64,000 nt of DNA from Pseudomonas sp. MMS21 TM103 (GCF_022132145.1 NZ_JAJISP010000005.1:186001-250000); one strand, 5' to 3'; positions 1-8,669 are shown, numbered from the stretch's first letter. The notes: a model not told the origin generated them from the letters alone. Translations and numbers: made by a program.

Positions 1-757
1 CCCCGGCCGGCGTGCCGGTAGCCAGGATATCGCCGGGCTCCAGGGTCATCACCGTCGACAGGTAGGCGATCTGCTCCCAGATGTTGTAGATCATGTCGCC
101 GGTACTGGTTTCCTGACGTTTTTCGCCGTTCACATAAGCCCGCATCATCAGTGCATGGGGATCCGCCACCTCATCGGCGGTGACCAGCCACGGACCAATA
201 GGACCGTGACTGTCAAAGGACTTGCCGAGGGTGAAAGTCGGGCTGCGCATCTGCCAGTCACGCACGCTGACGTCGTTAGCGACCAGATAACCGGCAACCA
301 CCGATGGCGCATCCTCCACCGATACATGTCGGCAGCGCTTGCCAATGACCACGCCCAGTTCGGCCTCGTAATCGAGCTTGGTCGAGACCCTCGGCAGGTC
401 GATAGGATCATAAGGGCCGTTGAGGCAGGAGACCTGCTTGTTGAACCACAGCTGCGACTTGGGAATCGGCACGCCGTTACGCTCGGCCTCGGCGGCGTGG
501 GCGCGATAGTTCATGCCGATTGCCAGGTACTTCTGCGGATCGGTCACCGCCGCCAGCAGGTGCACCTGATCCAGCGCCAGGCTGTCATTGTCCGGCTGCA
601 GCGCGGCGACCCGCGCCAATGCCTCGGGGCCGGCCGCCAGCAGGCGTGCCATGCTGCCAGGCAGGTCTGGCAATGCCGCCGCCAGGGGAATAACCCGATC
701 ACCGACAACCTTGCCCAGCCCGACCCTTTCGCCCGCTTGGAAAGTTACTAGCCTCAT
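1..757 (-). CDS. Fumarylacetoacetate hydrolase (FAH) family protein, 3' end cut by window edge
   Basis: The reading frame starts at the ATG at 757 (MRLVTFQAGERVG) and runs off the window, so about 252 residues are visible. The short N-terminal lid domain is followed by the FAH fold. Visible features are a GMNYRAHAAE segment, LDYEAELGVVIGK (typical acidic metal ligands), NDVSVRDWQ, and the closing LEPGDILATGTPAG. These match the family of 2-hydroxyhepta-2,4-diene-1,7-dioate isomerases, acylpyruvases and oxaloacetate decarboxylases of roughly 280 residues. The substrate cannot be decided. It is distinct from the true fumarylacetoacetase at 44.9 kb, which is longer and sits in the tyrosine block. 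It reads away from the tRNA gene and appears to stand alone in this window. Confidence 0.85.
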   Translation of the reverse strand, partial: MRLVTFQAGERVGLGKVVGDRVIPLAAALPDLPGSMARLLAAGPEALARVAALQPDNDSLALDQVHLLAAVTDPQKYLAIGMNYRAHAAEAERNGVPIPKSQLWFNKQVSCLNGPYDPIDLPRVSTKLDYEAELGVVIGKRCRHVSVEDAPSVVAGYLVANDVSVRDWQMRSPTFTLGKSFDSHGPIGPWLVTADEVADPHALMMRAYVNGEKRQETSTGDMIYNIWEQIAYLSTVMTLEPGDILATGTPAG

Positions 758-1027
758 CACACCACCCTTGAATTCATGCCCGCTATGTAGCGGAACTCAG
801 TAACCCCGGCAAACCGGGTCAACGCTCTTCCTGCTCCAGTCGAACGACCAGCTGCCGGCCTATTCTCGCCGAGAACGGCAGCCTACGGCACAGTAGAGGT
901 CAACTAATCCCGGACGCGGAGCGCCTGGCGCAAGTGGTTTCGCGGATGATGGGCTTTAGGCAGGTCCAGACCGCAATGAAGCGGCCGGCAGAACACCGCT
1001 TTCGCCTGACCGGCACACCAGAAACGC

Positions 1028-1063
1028 AAAAGCCCCTGAAGTCGTTTGAGAAATCAGGGGCTT
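1028..1063 (-). terminator. Rho-independent terminator after tRNA-Ser
   Basis: A 10-bp perfect inverted repeat (AAGCCCCTGA at 1030-1039 with its complement at 1054-1063) is followed, on the minus strand, by a short T run. It lies 15 bases beyond the CCA end of the tRNA gene. The remaining 758-1027 stretch shows no gene I can support. Confidence 0.75.
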
Positions 1064-1077
1064 GGCGTTTACACATA

Positions 1078-1167
1078 TGGCGGGAAGATAGGGATTTGAA
1101 CCCTAGGTGCTATCGCTAACACAACGGATTTCGAATCCGTCCCGTTCGGCCACTCCGGCATCTTCCC
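1078..1167 (-). tRNA. tRNA-Ser (anticodon CGA)
   Basis: On the minus strand the 90-nt gene begins GGGAAGATGCCGGAGTGGCC and ends with the complementary TCTTCCC, a G discriminator and an encoded CCA. The anticodon stem ACGGA/TCCGT carries the loop TTCGAAA, giving anticodon CGA, which reads UCG. The T arm GGGTTCAAATCCC and the long variable arm are those of a class II serine tRNA. It lies downstream of purC, the same arrangement I recall for P. aeruginosa. Confidence 0.95.
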
Positions 1168-1179
1168 GTGGCGGCGCGC

Positions 1180-1208
1180 ATCATAGCAGCACAAACACGT
1201 TTGGCGAA
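1180..1208 (-). promoter_or_regulatory. Probable sigma-70 promoter of tRNA-Ser
   Basis: On the minus strand a -10 element TATGAT (1180-1185) is preceded by TTCGCC (1203-1208) at 17-bp spacing. A GC-rich stretch follows before the tRNA 5' end, as in stringently controlled stable-RNA promoters. The -35 match is weak, so this is an inference from position and spacing. Confidence 0.5.
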
Positions 1209-1391
1209 GCCCAAATGCTAGAATTTTTCACATACATTCAGATGCTTGCGCTGGTGCCCTGGGTGCGCGTGGTCGGAAACGTCCCGCTCGCTATCGAGAA
1301 GCAATGCTTGGCGGATGAAGACCAGGCACCCCTTCCGGGTCTACAGGGGGACAGATGCCCCATGCAACACGCTTACAACGCCCATCAAGCA

Positions 1392-1411
1392 GAAAAGGCG
1401 CCTAAGCGCCT
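1392..1411 (-). terminator. Terminator of purC
   Basis: AGGCGC / GCGCCT with a four-base loop (1396-1411), followed on the minus strand by TTTTC. It lies 24 bases past the purC stop codon. Confidence 0.6.
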
Positions 1412-1434
1412 CTCCTGTGCCGCACAGCAATCGA

Positions 1435-2304
1435 TCAGGCGGTCAGCCGAGTCAGCGCTTCGCGGTACTTGTCGGCGGTTTTCTGCGCGACCTCAGCCGG
1501 TACGGCCGGGGCCGGGGGTTCTTTGTTCCAGCCGGTGGATTCCAGCCAGTCGCGCACGAACTGCTTGTCGAAGCTAGGCGGGTTCTTGCCTTCGACGTAG
1601 CTGTCGGCCGGCCAGAAGCGGCTGGAGTCAGGGGTCAGCACTTCGTCCATCAGGGTCAGGGTGCCGTTTTCGTCCAGACCGAACTCGAACTTGGTGTCGG
1701 CAATGATGATGCCGCGGGTGGCGGCGTACTCGACGGCGGCGCTGTACAGGGCGATAGAGGTGTCACGCACCTTGGCCGCCAGTTCGTCGCCAATGATCGC
1801 GGCGCACTGCTCGAAGGAGATGTTCTCGTCGTGGTCGCCAACGGCGGCCTTGGTCGAAGGAGTGAAGATCGGTTGCGGCAGCTTGGAGGCTTCCTGCAAC
1901 CCGGCTGGCAGCTGGATACCGCAGACGGTGCCGCTGTTCTGGTATTCCTTCCAGCCGGAACCGGCGATGTATCCGCGCACGATGGCTTCCACGGCAACCG
2001 GCTTGAGGCGTTTGGCGACTACCGCGCGCCCCTCGACCAGCGGCAATTCGGCGGCCGGCACCACGTCTTCCACCTTGTCGCCGGTGAAGTGGTTGGGCAC
2101 CAGGCCGGCCAGTTTGTCGAACCAGAAATTGGAGATCGCGGTGAGGATCTTGCCCTTGTCCGGGATTGGCTCGGCGAGGATCACGTCGAAGGCCGAGAGG
2201 CGATCGGTGGCGACCATCAGCATGCGCTTGTCGTCGATTTCATAGAGGTCGCGGACTTTGCCCGAGTAGATCTTCTTCAGGCTCAGGGTTGCAGGAGTGG
2301 TCAT
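1435..2304 (-). CDS. purC: SAICAR synthetase (long, Ade1-like form)
   Basis: This is phosphoribosylaminoimidazole-succinocarboxamide synthase, which joins aspartate to CAIR using ATP in purine synthesis. The 289 residues contain IYSGKVRDLY (nucleotide loop), ATDRLSAFDV, VVAKRLKPVAVEAIVRGYIAGSGW and IIADTKFEFG followed by DEVLTPDSSRFW, all diagnostic of the family. The length and the KVRDLY/GSGW motifs belong to the long form known from yeast Ade1 and many betaproteobacteria. The purC I know at this locus in P. aeruginosa is about 236 residues with a YRGKAKSVY start. It is followed by tRNA-Ser and preceded by bamC, so the position is conserved while the type differs. A replacement by transfer is an inference. 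Confidence 0.95.
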   Translation of the reverse strand: MTTPATLSLKKIYSGKVRDLYEIDDKRMLMVATDRLSAFDVILAEPIPDKGKILTAISNFWFDKLAGLVPNHFTGDKVEDVVPAAELPLVEGRAVVAKRLKPVAVEAIVRGYIAGSGWKEYQNSGTVCGIQLPAGLQEASKLPQPIFTPSTKAAVGDHDENISFEQCAAIIGDELAAKVRDTSIALYSAAVEYAATRGIIIADTKFEFGLDENGTLTLMDEVLTPDSSRFWPADSYVEGKNPPSFDKQFVRDWLESTGWNKEPPAPAVPAEVAQKTADKYREALTRLTA

Positions 2305-2334
2305 GTCGGGATTTCCGCCTTTAGCAAACGAAAC

Positions 2335-2359
2335 AGGCGAAACCCGGTGGGTTTCGCCT
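2335..2359 (-). terminator. Terminator-like hairpin between bamC and purC
   Basis: An 11-bp perfect stem (AGGCGAAACCC and its complement) with a three-base loop, followed on the minus strand by GTTTCGTTTG. It would separate the dapA-bamC transcript from purC. Confidence 0.55.
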
Positions 2360-2390
2360 ATCGGTATTACGACGCAGGAACAACCAGGGC

Positions 2391-3509
2391 TTAGCCTAGG
2401 TTCTCTTGAATCAGCTCCAGAATGCGACGTGCCACATCGGCTGGCGCCACGGTGTTCAGGTCTTTTTCCACGGTAACCTGGACGCTGTCGCCGACGGCGG
2501 TCAGGCGCACCTGGTAACGCTCGGCACGCGCATCGATTTCTTCCTTGTCCGGCTTACCACCGAACAGATTAGAGAAGAAGCCCGGCTCTTCGCCCTTCTT
2601 CTGCGCCCCTTCGGCCAGGTTGATGTAGTACACACCGAGGCTACGATTGAGGTCGTCGATGCGCACATCGGCCGCTTCCAGGGAACGACCGACACCGGAC
2701 CAGGCGCGATCGAAATCGGCACCCAGGTTCAACACCGGGTTGCCGTTACCGTCTTCCGACAGGCTGACGCGGCTCGGCGCATCAAAGTCGCGTGCAGCCA
2801 GCAGCGATACGGAACCGCCCTGCTCGGCACTGCGCTCCATGCTCACCAGCATTTCGTCGAGCAGCGCGGCTTCCAGGCTGGCATTGCCGCTGCCACTGGC
2901 GAAGGCCACATCGGCAGTGCTGCCAGCTGGTCGCTCGGCACTGAGCACGAAGACTTCGCTGGTATTGCGCTGCACGCCAGGCTCGACACGCACCCGCACG
3001 CGGGTTTCGGCATCTGCCGCCAGGCCCGAGACACGACTGCTCAGGCGCCGCGACATGGCTGCAGACAGCTGATCAACGCGCTGCCACGCGGTGACGAATT
3101 CGCCGATCTGCGGACGCTCATTGGCAATCTTGAAACCGTTGTCTTCGAAGAATTGGCGTGCGATCGGCCAGACTTCGCCCGGCACGCGCTGGCCGACCAG
3201 CCAGCGTGATTCGCCGCTTTTCTGCAAGCTGAACTCGCTGGCATCGGCACGTACGGCCAGAGGCTGCGGGCGCGGGACTTCGAATTCACCCTCGGACGTG
3301 CTGCTGGCAACCTGAGCCGGCACCGGCAACAACGGATCGAGACGCTTAGCCTCGACGTTCGCCGGCAACTGCATGGGGGCGGTTTGCCGAGCCAAGAGGT
3401 AGTCGCTGCCGCGATCACGGAAATAGCCATCTTCACCATAGATCCAGCCACAACCGCTGGTACTGGAGATGATCAGAGCAAGTGCGGAGAGTCCGCCCAG
3501 TCGCTTCAT
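2391..3509 (-). CDS. bamC: Outer-membrane assembly lipoprotein BamC
   Basis: BamC (NlpB) is a lipoprotein of the BAM complex, which inserts beta-barrel proteins in the outer membrane. The 372 residues begin with a basic N-terminus, a hydrophobic stretch and a lipobox ending SGC at residue 20, followed by GWIYGEDGYFRDRGSDYL, the unstructured N-terminal segment that contacts BamD. Two helix-grip-like domains follow. The gene starts 17 bp after the dapA stop codon, the same dapA-bamC coupling as in other gammaproteobacteria. The metallo-beta-lactamase-fold gene I remember between bamC and purC in P. aeruginosa is absent here. Confidence 0.9.
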   Translation of the reverse strand: MKRLGGLSALALIISSTSGCGWIYGEDGYFRDRGSDYLLARQTAPMQLPANVEAKRLDPLLPVPAQVASSTSEGEFEVPRPQPLAVRADASEFSLQKSGESRWLVGQRVPGEVWPIARQFFEDNGFKIANERPQIGEFVTAWQRVDQLSAAMSRRLSSRVSGLAADAETRVRVRVEPGVQRNTSEVFVLSAERPAGSTADVAFASGSGNASLEAALLDEMLVSMERSAEQGGSVSLLAARDFDAPSRVSLSEDGNGNPVLNLGADFDRAWSGVGRSLEAADVRIDDLNRSLGVYYINLAEGAQKKGEEPGFFSNLFGGKPDKEEIDARAERYQVRLTAVGDSVQVTVEKDLNTVAPADVARRILELIQENLG

Positions 3510-3526
3510 GCGTAGTATTTCCTCAA

Positions 3527-4405
3527 TTAAACCAAAACGCCGGACTGGCGCAGGGCCTGACGCAGCGGTTCATGACAACGCGGGCTGAGCCAGGTCAGCG
3601 GCAAACGGATACCGTCCGGCATCATGCCCATTTCATGCAGGGCGAACTTCACCGGAATCGGGTTGGACTCGATAAACAAGGCCTTGTGCAGCGGCATCAG
3701 GCGATCGTTGATGGCTCGCGCAGTCACGGCATCGCCAGCCATGGCAGCGGCACACAACTCGCTCATGGCGCGCGGCGCAACGTTGGCGGTCACCGAGATA
3801 TTGCCCTTGCCGCCCATCAGCATCAGCTCGACGGCAGTGGCGTCATCGCCGGAATACACCAGAAAATCCTTGCTCACCCGGTCCAGGACTTCCTGGCCGC
3901 GCTGCAGGTCGCCAGTGGCTTCCTTGATTCCGATGATGTTGGCGATCTTCGCCAGACGCTCGACCGTCTCTGGCAGCATGTCGCACACGGTGCGACCCGG
4001 CACGTTGTAGAGAATCTGTGGGATGGCCACTGACTCGGCGATATGCCGGAAGTGCAGATACAGGCCTTCCTGTGTGGGCTTATTGTAATAAGGCGTGACC
4101 AGCAGGCACGCATCGGCGCCCACATCCTTCGCGGCGCGCGTCAGTTCGACCGACTCGCGGGTGGAATTGCCACCCGTGCCGGCGATGACCGGGATGCGCC
4201 CGGCAACCTGGTCGACCACACGTCGGATCACTTCGATGTGCTCGGAAACTTCCAACGTGGCCGACTCGCCGGTGGTACCGACCGCGACGATGGCGTTGGT
4301 GCCCTCTTGCAGGTGGAAATCCACCAGTTTGCTCAGGCTGTCCCAATCGAGACCACCTTGTGCATCCATGGGCGTGACCAGTGCCACCATACTGCCCGCA
4401 ATCAT
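3527..4405 (-). CDS. dapA: 4-hydroxy-tetrahydrodipicolinate synthase
   Basis: DapA condenses pyruvate with aspartate semialdehyde, the first committed step of lysine and diaminopimelate synthesis. The 292 residues form the usual TIM barrel. The Schiff-base lysine is in GIKEATGD (K161), the proton-relay tyrosine in YNVPGRT (Y133) and the threonine pair in GTTGES (T44-T45). The length is normal for the family. It leads the dapA-bamC unit and diverges from gcvR across 227 bp, as in other pseudomonads. Confidence 0.97.
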   Translation of the reverse strand: MIAGSMVALVTPMDAQGGLDWDSLSKLVDFHLQEGTNAIVAVGTTGESATLEVSEHIEVIRRVVDQVAGRIPVIAGTGGNSTRESVELTRAAKDVGADACLLVTPYYNKPTQEGLYLHFRHIAESVAIPQILYNVPGRTVCDMLPETVERLAKIANIIGIKEATGDLQRGQEVLDRVSKDFLVYSGDDATAVELMLMGGKGNISVTANVAPRAMSELCAAAMAGDAVTARAINDRLMPLHKALFIESNPIPVKFALHEMGMMPDGIRLPLTWLSPRCHEPLRQALRQSGVLV

Positions 4406-4632
4406 GCAACCACTCCTGCCGGAAAAAAGAGAGCGGTAATGGTACTGGCGCCACCCACCTTGTACAAGCGAAGGAAAAGGCCGATCGGCCAGCGCGGTGA
4501 CTGGGCGAGCAGCCCGCTATTCCTTTCACTCATCCATTGACTGGCATTCCCCTGAGCTGCGCTTTTCGCTACCCTTCCCGCTTTGCTCGGTACTCATTGT
4601 GGGCCGAGCGTTCATCGCTCTAGGAATGCTGC

Positions 4633-5190
4633 ATGTCCACCCCCCCAGTTCGCGAACAATTCCTCGTCATCAGTGCACTCGGCCCCAACGCCATGGAGCT
4701 GACCAATGTGCTGTGCCGCACCAGCAATGAAAACCGCTGCGCCGTCGTCAGCACCCGCCTGAGCCGGCATGGCGAGTTCAGCGCCCTGGTGCTGCAGGTC
4801 TCCGGCAGCTGGGACGCCCTGGCGCGCCTGGAGTCGAGCCTGCCTGCCCTGGCCAAGAAGCACGCCTTCACGGTCAACGTGACGCGCAGTGCCGCGGCGG
4901 AGAATCGCCCCCAGGCCTTGCCCTACGTGGCCTATGTCAGCTCGGCCTACCGCCCGGATATCCTCAATGAGCTGTGCCAGTTCTTCATCGACCACAACGT
5001 CGAACTGGAAAGCCTCACCTGCGATACCTACCAGGCCCCGCAGACCGGCGGCACCATGCTCAATGCGACGCTGACCGTGACGCTGCCGGCTGGCACCCAG
5101 ATCAGCTGGTTGCGCGATCAGTTCCTCGATTTCTCCGACGCCTTGAATCTGGACGCCCTGATCGAACCCTGGCGCCCACAAAACCCATAA
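4633..5190 (+). CDS. gcvR: Glycine cleavage system regulatory protein GcvR-like (double ACT)
   Basis: The 185 residues consist of two ACT-type domains. The first begins at EQFLVISALGPN with the N-N-C-A-V-V-S-T-R-L core, the second at YVAYVSSAYRPDILNELCQFF. Such proteins bind small metabolites, and in E. coli GcvR represses the glycine cleavage operon by acting on GcvA. No DNA-binding domain is visible, in line with a protein-protein role. Position opposite dapA and 10 bp ahead of bcp matches the Pseudomonas gcvR-bcp pair. The regulatory target in this organism is an inference. Confidence 0.88.
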   Translation: MSTPPVREQFLVISALGPNAMELTNVLCRTSNENRCAVVSTRLSRHGEFSALVLQVSGSWDALARLESSLPALAKKHAFTVNVTRSAAAENRPQALPYVAYVSSAYRPDILNELCQFFIDHNVELESLTCDTYQAPQTGGTMLNATLTVTLPAGTQISWLRDQFLDFSDALNLDALIEPWRPQNP

Positions 5191-5200
5191 GGAAGCTGTC

Positions 5201-5674
5201 ATGGCCGTAGCACTCGACACCCCGGTTGAAGATTTCCAGGCACCGGCTACCAGCGGCCAGCAGGTTCAGCTGTCGGCACTGCAAGGCCAGCAGGTGGTGA
5301 TCTATTTCTATCCGAAGGACAGCACTCCTGGCTGTACCACCGAAGGCCAGGGCTTTCGCGATCACTACCCGGACTTCCAGGCCGCCAACACCCTGGTGTT
5401 CGGCGTATCGCGGGACAGCCTCAAGTCCCACGAGAACTTCAAGGGCAAGCAGCAGTTCCCCTTCGAGCTGATCACGGACAAGGATGAGGCGCTCTGCCAG
5501 TTGTTCGACGTGATCAAGCTGAAGAAGCTCTACGGCAAGGAGTACCTGGGCGTCGACCGCAGCACCTTCCTGATCGACAAGCACGGTGTGCTGCGCAAGG
5601 AATGGCGTGGGGTGAAAGTACCGGGTCATGTCGAGGCCGTGCTGGCCGCCGCCCAGGCGCTGCACAACGACTGA
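5201..5674 (+). CDS. bcp: Thioredoxin-dependent peroxiredoxin (Bcp/PrxQ family)
   Basis: This is an alkyl hydroperoxide-reducing peroxiredoxin of 157 residues. The peroxidatic cysteine lies in YPKDSTPGCTTEG. In the E. coli protein a second cysteine follows five residues later, but here that position is glycine (GCTTEGQGF), so the enzyme may behave as a 1-Cys type or use a cysteine elsewhere. The only other cysteine I see is in EALCQLFDV. It starts 10 bp after gcvR with GGAAG as ribosome-binding site and ends before a strong terminator. Confidence 0.95.
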   Translation: MAVALDTPVEDFQAPATSGQQVQLSALQGQQVVIYFYPKDSTPGCTTEGQGFRDHYPDFQAANTLVFGVSRDSLKSHENFKGKQQFPFELITDKDEALCQLFDVIKLKKLYGKEYLGVDRSTFLIDKHGVLRKEWRGVKVPGHVEAVLAAAQALHND

Positions 5675-5690
5675 AGCCGCACGTACGCAA

Positions 5691-5727
5691 AAGGCCGCTT
5701 GCCGGGGTTCCCGCAAGCGGCCTTTTT
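5691..5727. terminator. Bidirectional rho-independent terminator between bcp and the permease gene
   Basis: A stem GGCCGCTTGC (5693-5702) pairs with GCAAGCGGCC (5713-5722) and is followed by TTTTT. A run of A on the other side lets it serve the convergent permease gene too. Confidence 0.9.
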
Positions 5728-5769
5728 GCTGCGGCCGCGCCTGGCCCGGCTATCCCACAAGCGCCATCC

Positions 5770-6837
5770 TCACTCCTCGCGCAACGCCAGCTCCTTGCGC
5801 GGCCAGGCATTGAGCACGGCCTTGAACAGGGTCGCCAGCGGAATGGCGAAGAACACCCCCCAGAAGCCCCACAAGCCGCCGAACAGCAATACCGCGCAGA
5901 TGATCGCCACCGGGTGCAGGTTGACCGCCTCGGAGAACAGCAGCGGCACCAGCACGTTGCCGTCCAGCGCCTGGATCACCCCATATACCACCATCAGGTA
6001 GAGGAACTGATCGTCGAAGCCCCACTGGAACAGACCGATTAGCGCCACCGGCACCGTCACCACCACCGCGCCGATGTACGGCACCACCACCGACAACCCC
6101 ACTAGCAACGCCAGCAGCGCCGCATAGTTGAGTCCCAGCGCGGCGAAGGCAATGTAAGTGACGACGCCGCAAATGATGATCTCGATGAACTTGCCACGAA
6201 TGTAGTTGGCGATCTGCTGGTTCATTTCCTGAGCGACCTGGGTAATCAGGGTACGTTCACGGGGCAGGTAGCCGCGAAACCAGGTACCTATCACCTCGCG
6301 GTCCTTGAGGAAGAAAAACACCAGGATCGGTACCAGCACCAGGTAGATCATGATCCCGGCCAACATTGGCAGGCTGGACAGGGAGAACGACAGCGCCCAC
6401 TGGCCGAACTTACCGGCCTCGCCGCTGATCGCCTCGGTCAACTGCAACACCTGGGCATCGCTGATCAGATTCGGGTAACGCTCCGGCAACAGCAGAAACA
6501 GCGCCTGCCACTCGCCGAGCATGCGCGGCAGCTCGTTGAACAGGGTGCTCAACTGGCGCCAGATCAGCGGCATCAACACCAGCAGGAACAAGACCAGCGA
6601 GCTCAAGAACAGCAGGTACACCAGCGCCACCGCCATCATCCGCGGCAGGCGCAGGCGCTCCAGGGCATTGACCAGCCCTTGCATCAGAAACGCCAGCACC
6701 AGACCGGTCAACACCGGCGCCAGCATGCCACCGAGGGTCAGAACGGCGGCGAAACCAAGCACCAGCAGCACCGCAAGGACCACCGCCTGTTCGTCGGAAA
6801 AATAGCGGTGCATCCACCCGCGTAACACCTTAATCAT
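5770..6837 (-). CDS. AI-2E family transporter (PerM/UPF0118)
   Basis: This 355-residue polytopic inner-membrane protein has about eight hydrophobic segments. They include the opening AVVLAVLLVLGFAAVLTLGG, LVYLLFLSSLVLFLLVLMP and the closing pattern VVPYIGAVVVTVPVALIGLFQWG with DGNVLVPLLFSEAVNLHPVAII, the family signature. Members are proposed exporters of autoinducer-2 or ion/solute antiporters, and function here is not known. I chose the ATG at 6837 rather than the TTG at 6840 because AAGGA sits at good spacing. It is downstream of the TusA-like gene, as in P. aeruginosa. Confidence 0.88.
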   Translation of the reverse strand: MIKVLRGWMHRYFSDEQAVVLAVLLVLGFAAVLTLGGMLAPVLTGLVLAFLMQGLVNALERLRLPRMMAVALVYLLFLSSLVLFLLVLMPLIWRQLSTLFNELPRMLGEWQALFLLLPERYPNLISDAQVLQLTEAISGEAGKFGQWALSFSLSSLPMLAGIMIYLVLVPILVFFFLKDREVIGTWFRGYLPRERTLITQVAQEMNQQIANYIRGKFIEIIICGVVTYIAFAALGLNYAALLALLVGLSVVVPYIGAVVVTVPVALIGLFQWGFDDQFLYLMVVYGVIQALDGNVLVPLLFSEAVNLHPVAIICAVLLFGGLWGFWGVFFAIPLATLFKAVLNAWPRKELALREE

Positions 6838-6877
6838 CAATAGTCCTTAGATCGAAACAGCCCACGCAGAACGCGTG

Positions 6878-7129
6878 TCAGGCTTTACGCAACCAATAGC
6901 GATACACACCCGCCTCTTCCTCTTCACGCAGCAGGCCGTGGCCTGCGAGCCTGGCGAAGGCACGAAAATCCCGTTGCGAGCCGGCATCCGTGGCAATGAC
7001 CTTGAGCACTGCACCGCTTGCCAGGCGATTCAACTCCAGCTTGGCCTTGAGCAACGGCAGCGGGCAATTCAATCCACTGGCATCCAACTCGGCGTCGCAG
7101 GCACCGTCCCACTCTTGTCCATCGTTCAT
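6878..7129 (-). CDS. TusA-like sulfurtransferase-fold protein (PA1006-type)
   Basis: This small protein of 83 residues has the TusA/SirA/YedF motif NCPLPLLKAK, with the persulfide-carrying cysteine at residue 22. TusA-type proteins pass sulfur to tRNA thiolation or molybdenum-cofactor enzymes. The P. aeruginosa gene in the same neighbourhood (PA1006) has been linked to molybdenum homeostasis and nitrate respiration. The start at 7129 (MNDGQEWDG) removes a non-conserved upstream extension. It diverges from the protease gene and precedes the permease gene. Confidence 0.85.
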   Translation of the reverse strand: MNDGQEWDGACDAELDASGLNCPLPLLKAKLELNRLASGAVLKVIATDAGSQRDFRAFARLAGHGLLREEEEAGVYRYWLRKA

Positions 7130-7235
7130 TCGAGCCCTCCTAAACAGCGCCAAGGATACCCAAGTCCGTGCAACCCTGGCCAGGTGAGCGCTTGCCCGGC
7201 TACAGTAACGACTTTGTTCGCCAAGAGCTCTGTGC

Positions 7236-8669
7236 ATGAATGTTCTGCGCCCCATCCTGTTGACGCTCGCCTGCCTGACCGCTCAGCCGGGCCTGGCCAG
7301 CGATCTACCGTCACTCGGCGACGCCAGCTCCGCGATTGTCTCGCCCCAGCAAGAACATCAGCTTGGCCGTGCCTGGCTGAGCCTGTTGCGCGGCCAGACC
7401 CGCCAACTGTCGGACCCGCAGCTCAAGGATTTCGTCGAGAGCAGTGTCTATCGCCTGGGAGAAACCAGCGAACTGAAGGATCGGCGCCTGGAATTCGTCC
7501 TGCTCGACAGCCCGCAAATCAATGCCTTCGCCGCCCCCGGCGGAATCATCGGGGTCAACGGCGGCCTGTTCCTCTATGCCCAGACCGAAGCTGAATATGC
7601 CTCGGTCATGACCCACGAACTCGCCCACCTGTCGCAACGCCACTTTGCCCGCGGCCTGGAAGCCCAGCAGCGCATGCAACTGCCGCTGATGGCCGCAATG
7701 CTCGCCGGGATCGTGGCCGCGGCGGCAGGGGCAGGCGATGTCGGCATAGCGGCCATCGCCTCGACTCAGGCGGCAGCCATTCAAGAGCAGCGGCGCTTCT
7801 CCCGACAGAATGAGCAGGAGGCGGACCGGATTGGCCTGGTCAATCTGGAGAAAGCCGGCTACGACCCCCGCGCCATGCCGAGCATGTTCGAACGCCTGAT
7901 GCGCCAATATCGCTACGACCGCATGCCGCCGGAATTCCTCCTGACCCACCCGGTATCCGAGTCGCGCATCGCCGACACCCGCAACCGCGCCGCACAAACC
8001 AAGGCCGGCGGTGTGACCGACAGCGCGCGCTACCAGTTGATGCGCGCCCGCGTGCAGCTCAACTACGAAGATACTCCGGGACTGGCGGCCAAGCGTTTTC
8101 GCGCCTTGCTCGATGAAACCCCAAAACTGCACGCCGCCCGCTACGGCCTGGCCCTGGCGCAGATCAAGAGCGGCCAGCACCAGAAGGCCCGCGAGAGCCT
8201 GCAACCCTTGCTGCAGGCGGAGCCCGACAATATCGCCTACAACCTGGCCCAGATCGAACTGGACAGCGCCTCCAGCCACCTGCCGGAAGCACAGAGCCGC
8301 ATCGAGCGACTCATGAGTAACTACCCGAACAATTACCCACTGCAGCAGGCGCGCATCGACGTGCTGATGAAACAGGCACGCCCCCAGGAGGCCGAGCGCG
8401 CCCTCGACGAGCTGCTGAAAAGCCGCCCGAAAGACCCCGACGTCTGGTACCAGGTCGCCGAAGTGCGCGGCCTCAGTGGCAACACCATCGGCCTGCACCA
8501 GGCACGTGCGGAATACTTCGCCCTGGTCGGCGACTACGATCAGGCGATCGAACAACTCGACTTCGCCAAACGCCGTGCGACCAACAACTTCCCGCTCGCC
8601 TCACGCATCGACGCGCGGCAACGCGAACTGCTGGAAGACCAGCGCATCATCGAGCAGATGCTGCGCTAG
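7236..8669 (+). CDS. bepA: Periplasmic M48 metalloprotease with TPR domain (BepA-like)
   Basis: The 477 residues begin with a signal peptide (about residues 1-21, ending LA-SD). The zinc protease domain has HELAH (H127, E128, H131) and a third ligand in NEQEADRIG (E195). From about residue 270 onward helical TPR-like repeats such as AARYGLALAQIKSGQHQKARE fill the rest. BepA degrades or assists stalled beta-barrel proteins such as LptD at the BAM complex. Length and layout match E. coli BepA (487 residues). The gene diverges from the TusA-like gene across 106 bp. Confidence 0.9.
   Translation: MNVLRPILLTLACLTAQPGLASDLPSLGDASSAIVSPQQEHQLGRAWLSLLRGQTRQLSDPQLKDFVESSVYRLGETSELKDRRLEFVLLDSPQINAFAAPGGIIGVNGGLFLYAQTEAEYASVMTHELAHLSQRHFARGLEAQQRMQLPLMAAMLAGIVAAAAGAGDVGIAAIASTQAAAIQEQRRFSRQNEQEADRIGLVNLEKAGYDPRAMPSMFERLMRQYRYDRMPPEFLLTHPVSESRIADTRNRAAQTKAGGVTDSARYQLMRARVQLNYEDTPGLAAKRFRALLDETPKLHAARYGLALAQIKSGQHQKARESLQPLLQAEPDNIAYNLAQIELDSASSHLPEAQSRIERLMSNYPNNYPLQQARIDVLMKQARPQEAERALDELLKSRPKDPDVWYQVAEVRGLSGNTIGLHQARAEYFALVGDYDQAIEQLDFAKRRATNNFPLASRIDARQRELLEDQRIIEQMLR

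Noticed and set aside
155..803. Long open frames on the plus strand opposite the FAH-family gene
   Set aside because: They mirror the high-G+C codon pattern of the minus-strand gene and show no family-like sequence or ribosome site.
1246..2394. 382-codon plus-strand frame over purC
   Set aside because: It is antisense to a clearly conserved enzyme; its composition (Gly/Arg/Val-rich, no motif) is typical of a shadow frame.
7311..8555. 414-codon minus-strand frame over the M48 protease gene
   Set aside because: Antisense shadow of bepA, which has an intact zinc site and TPR repeats.
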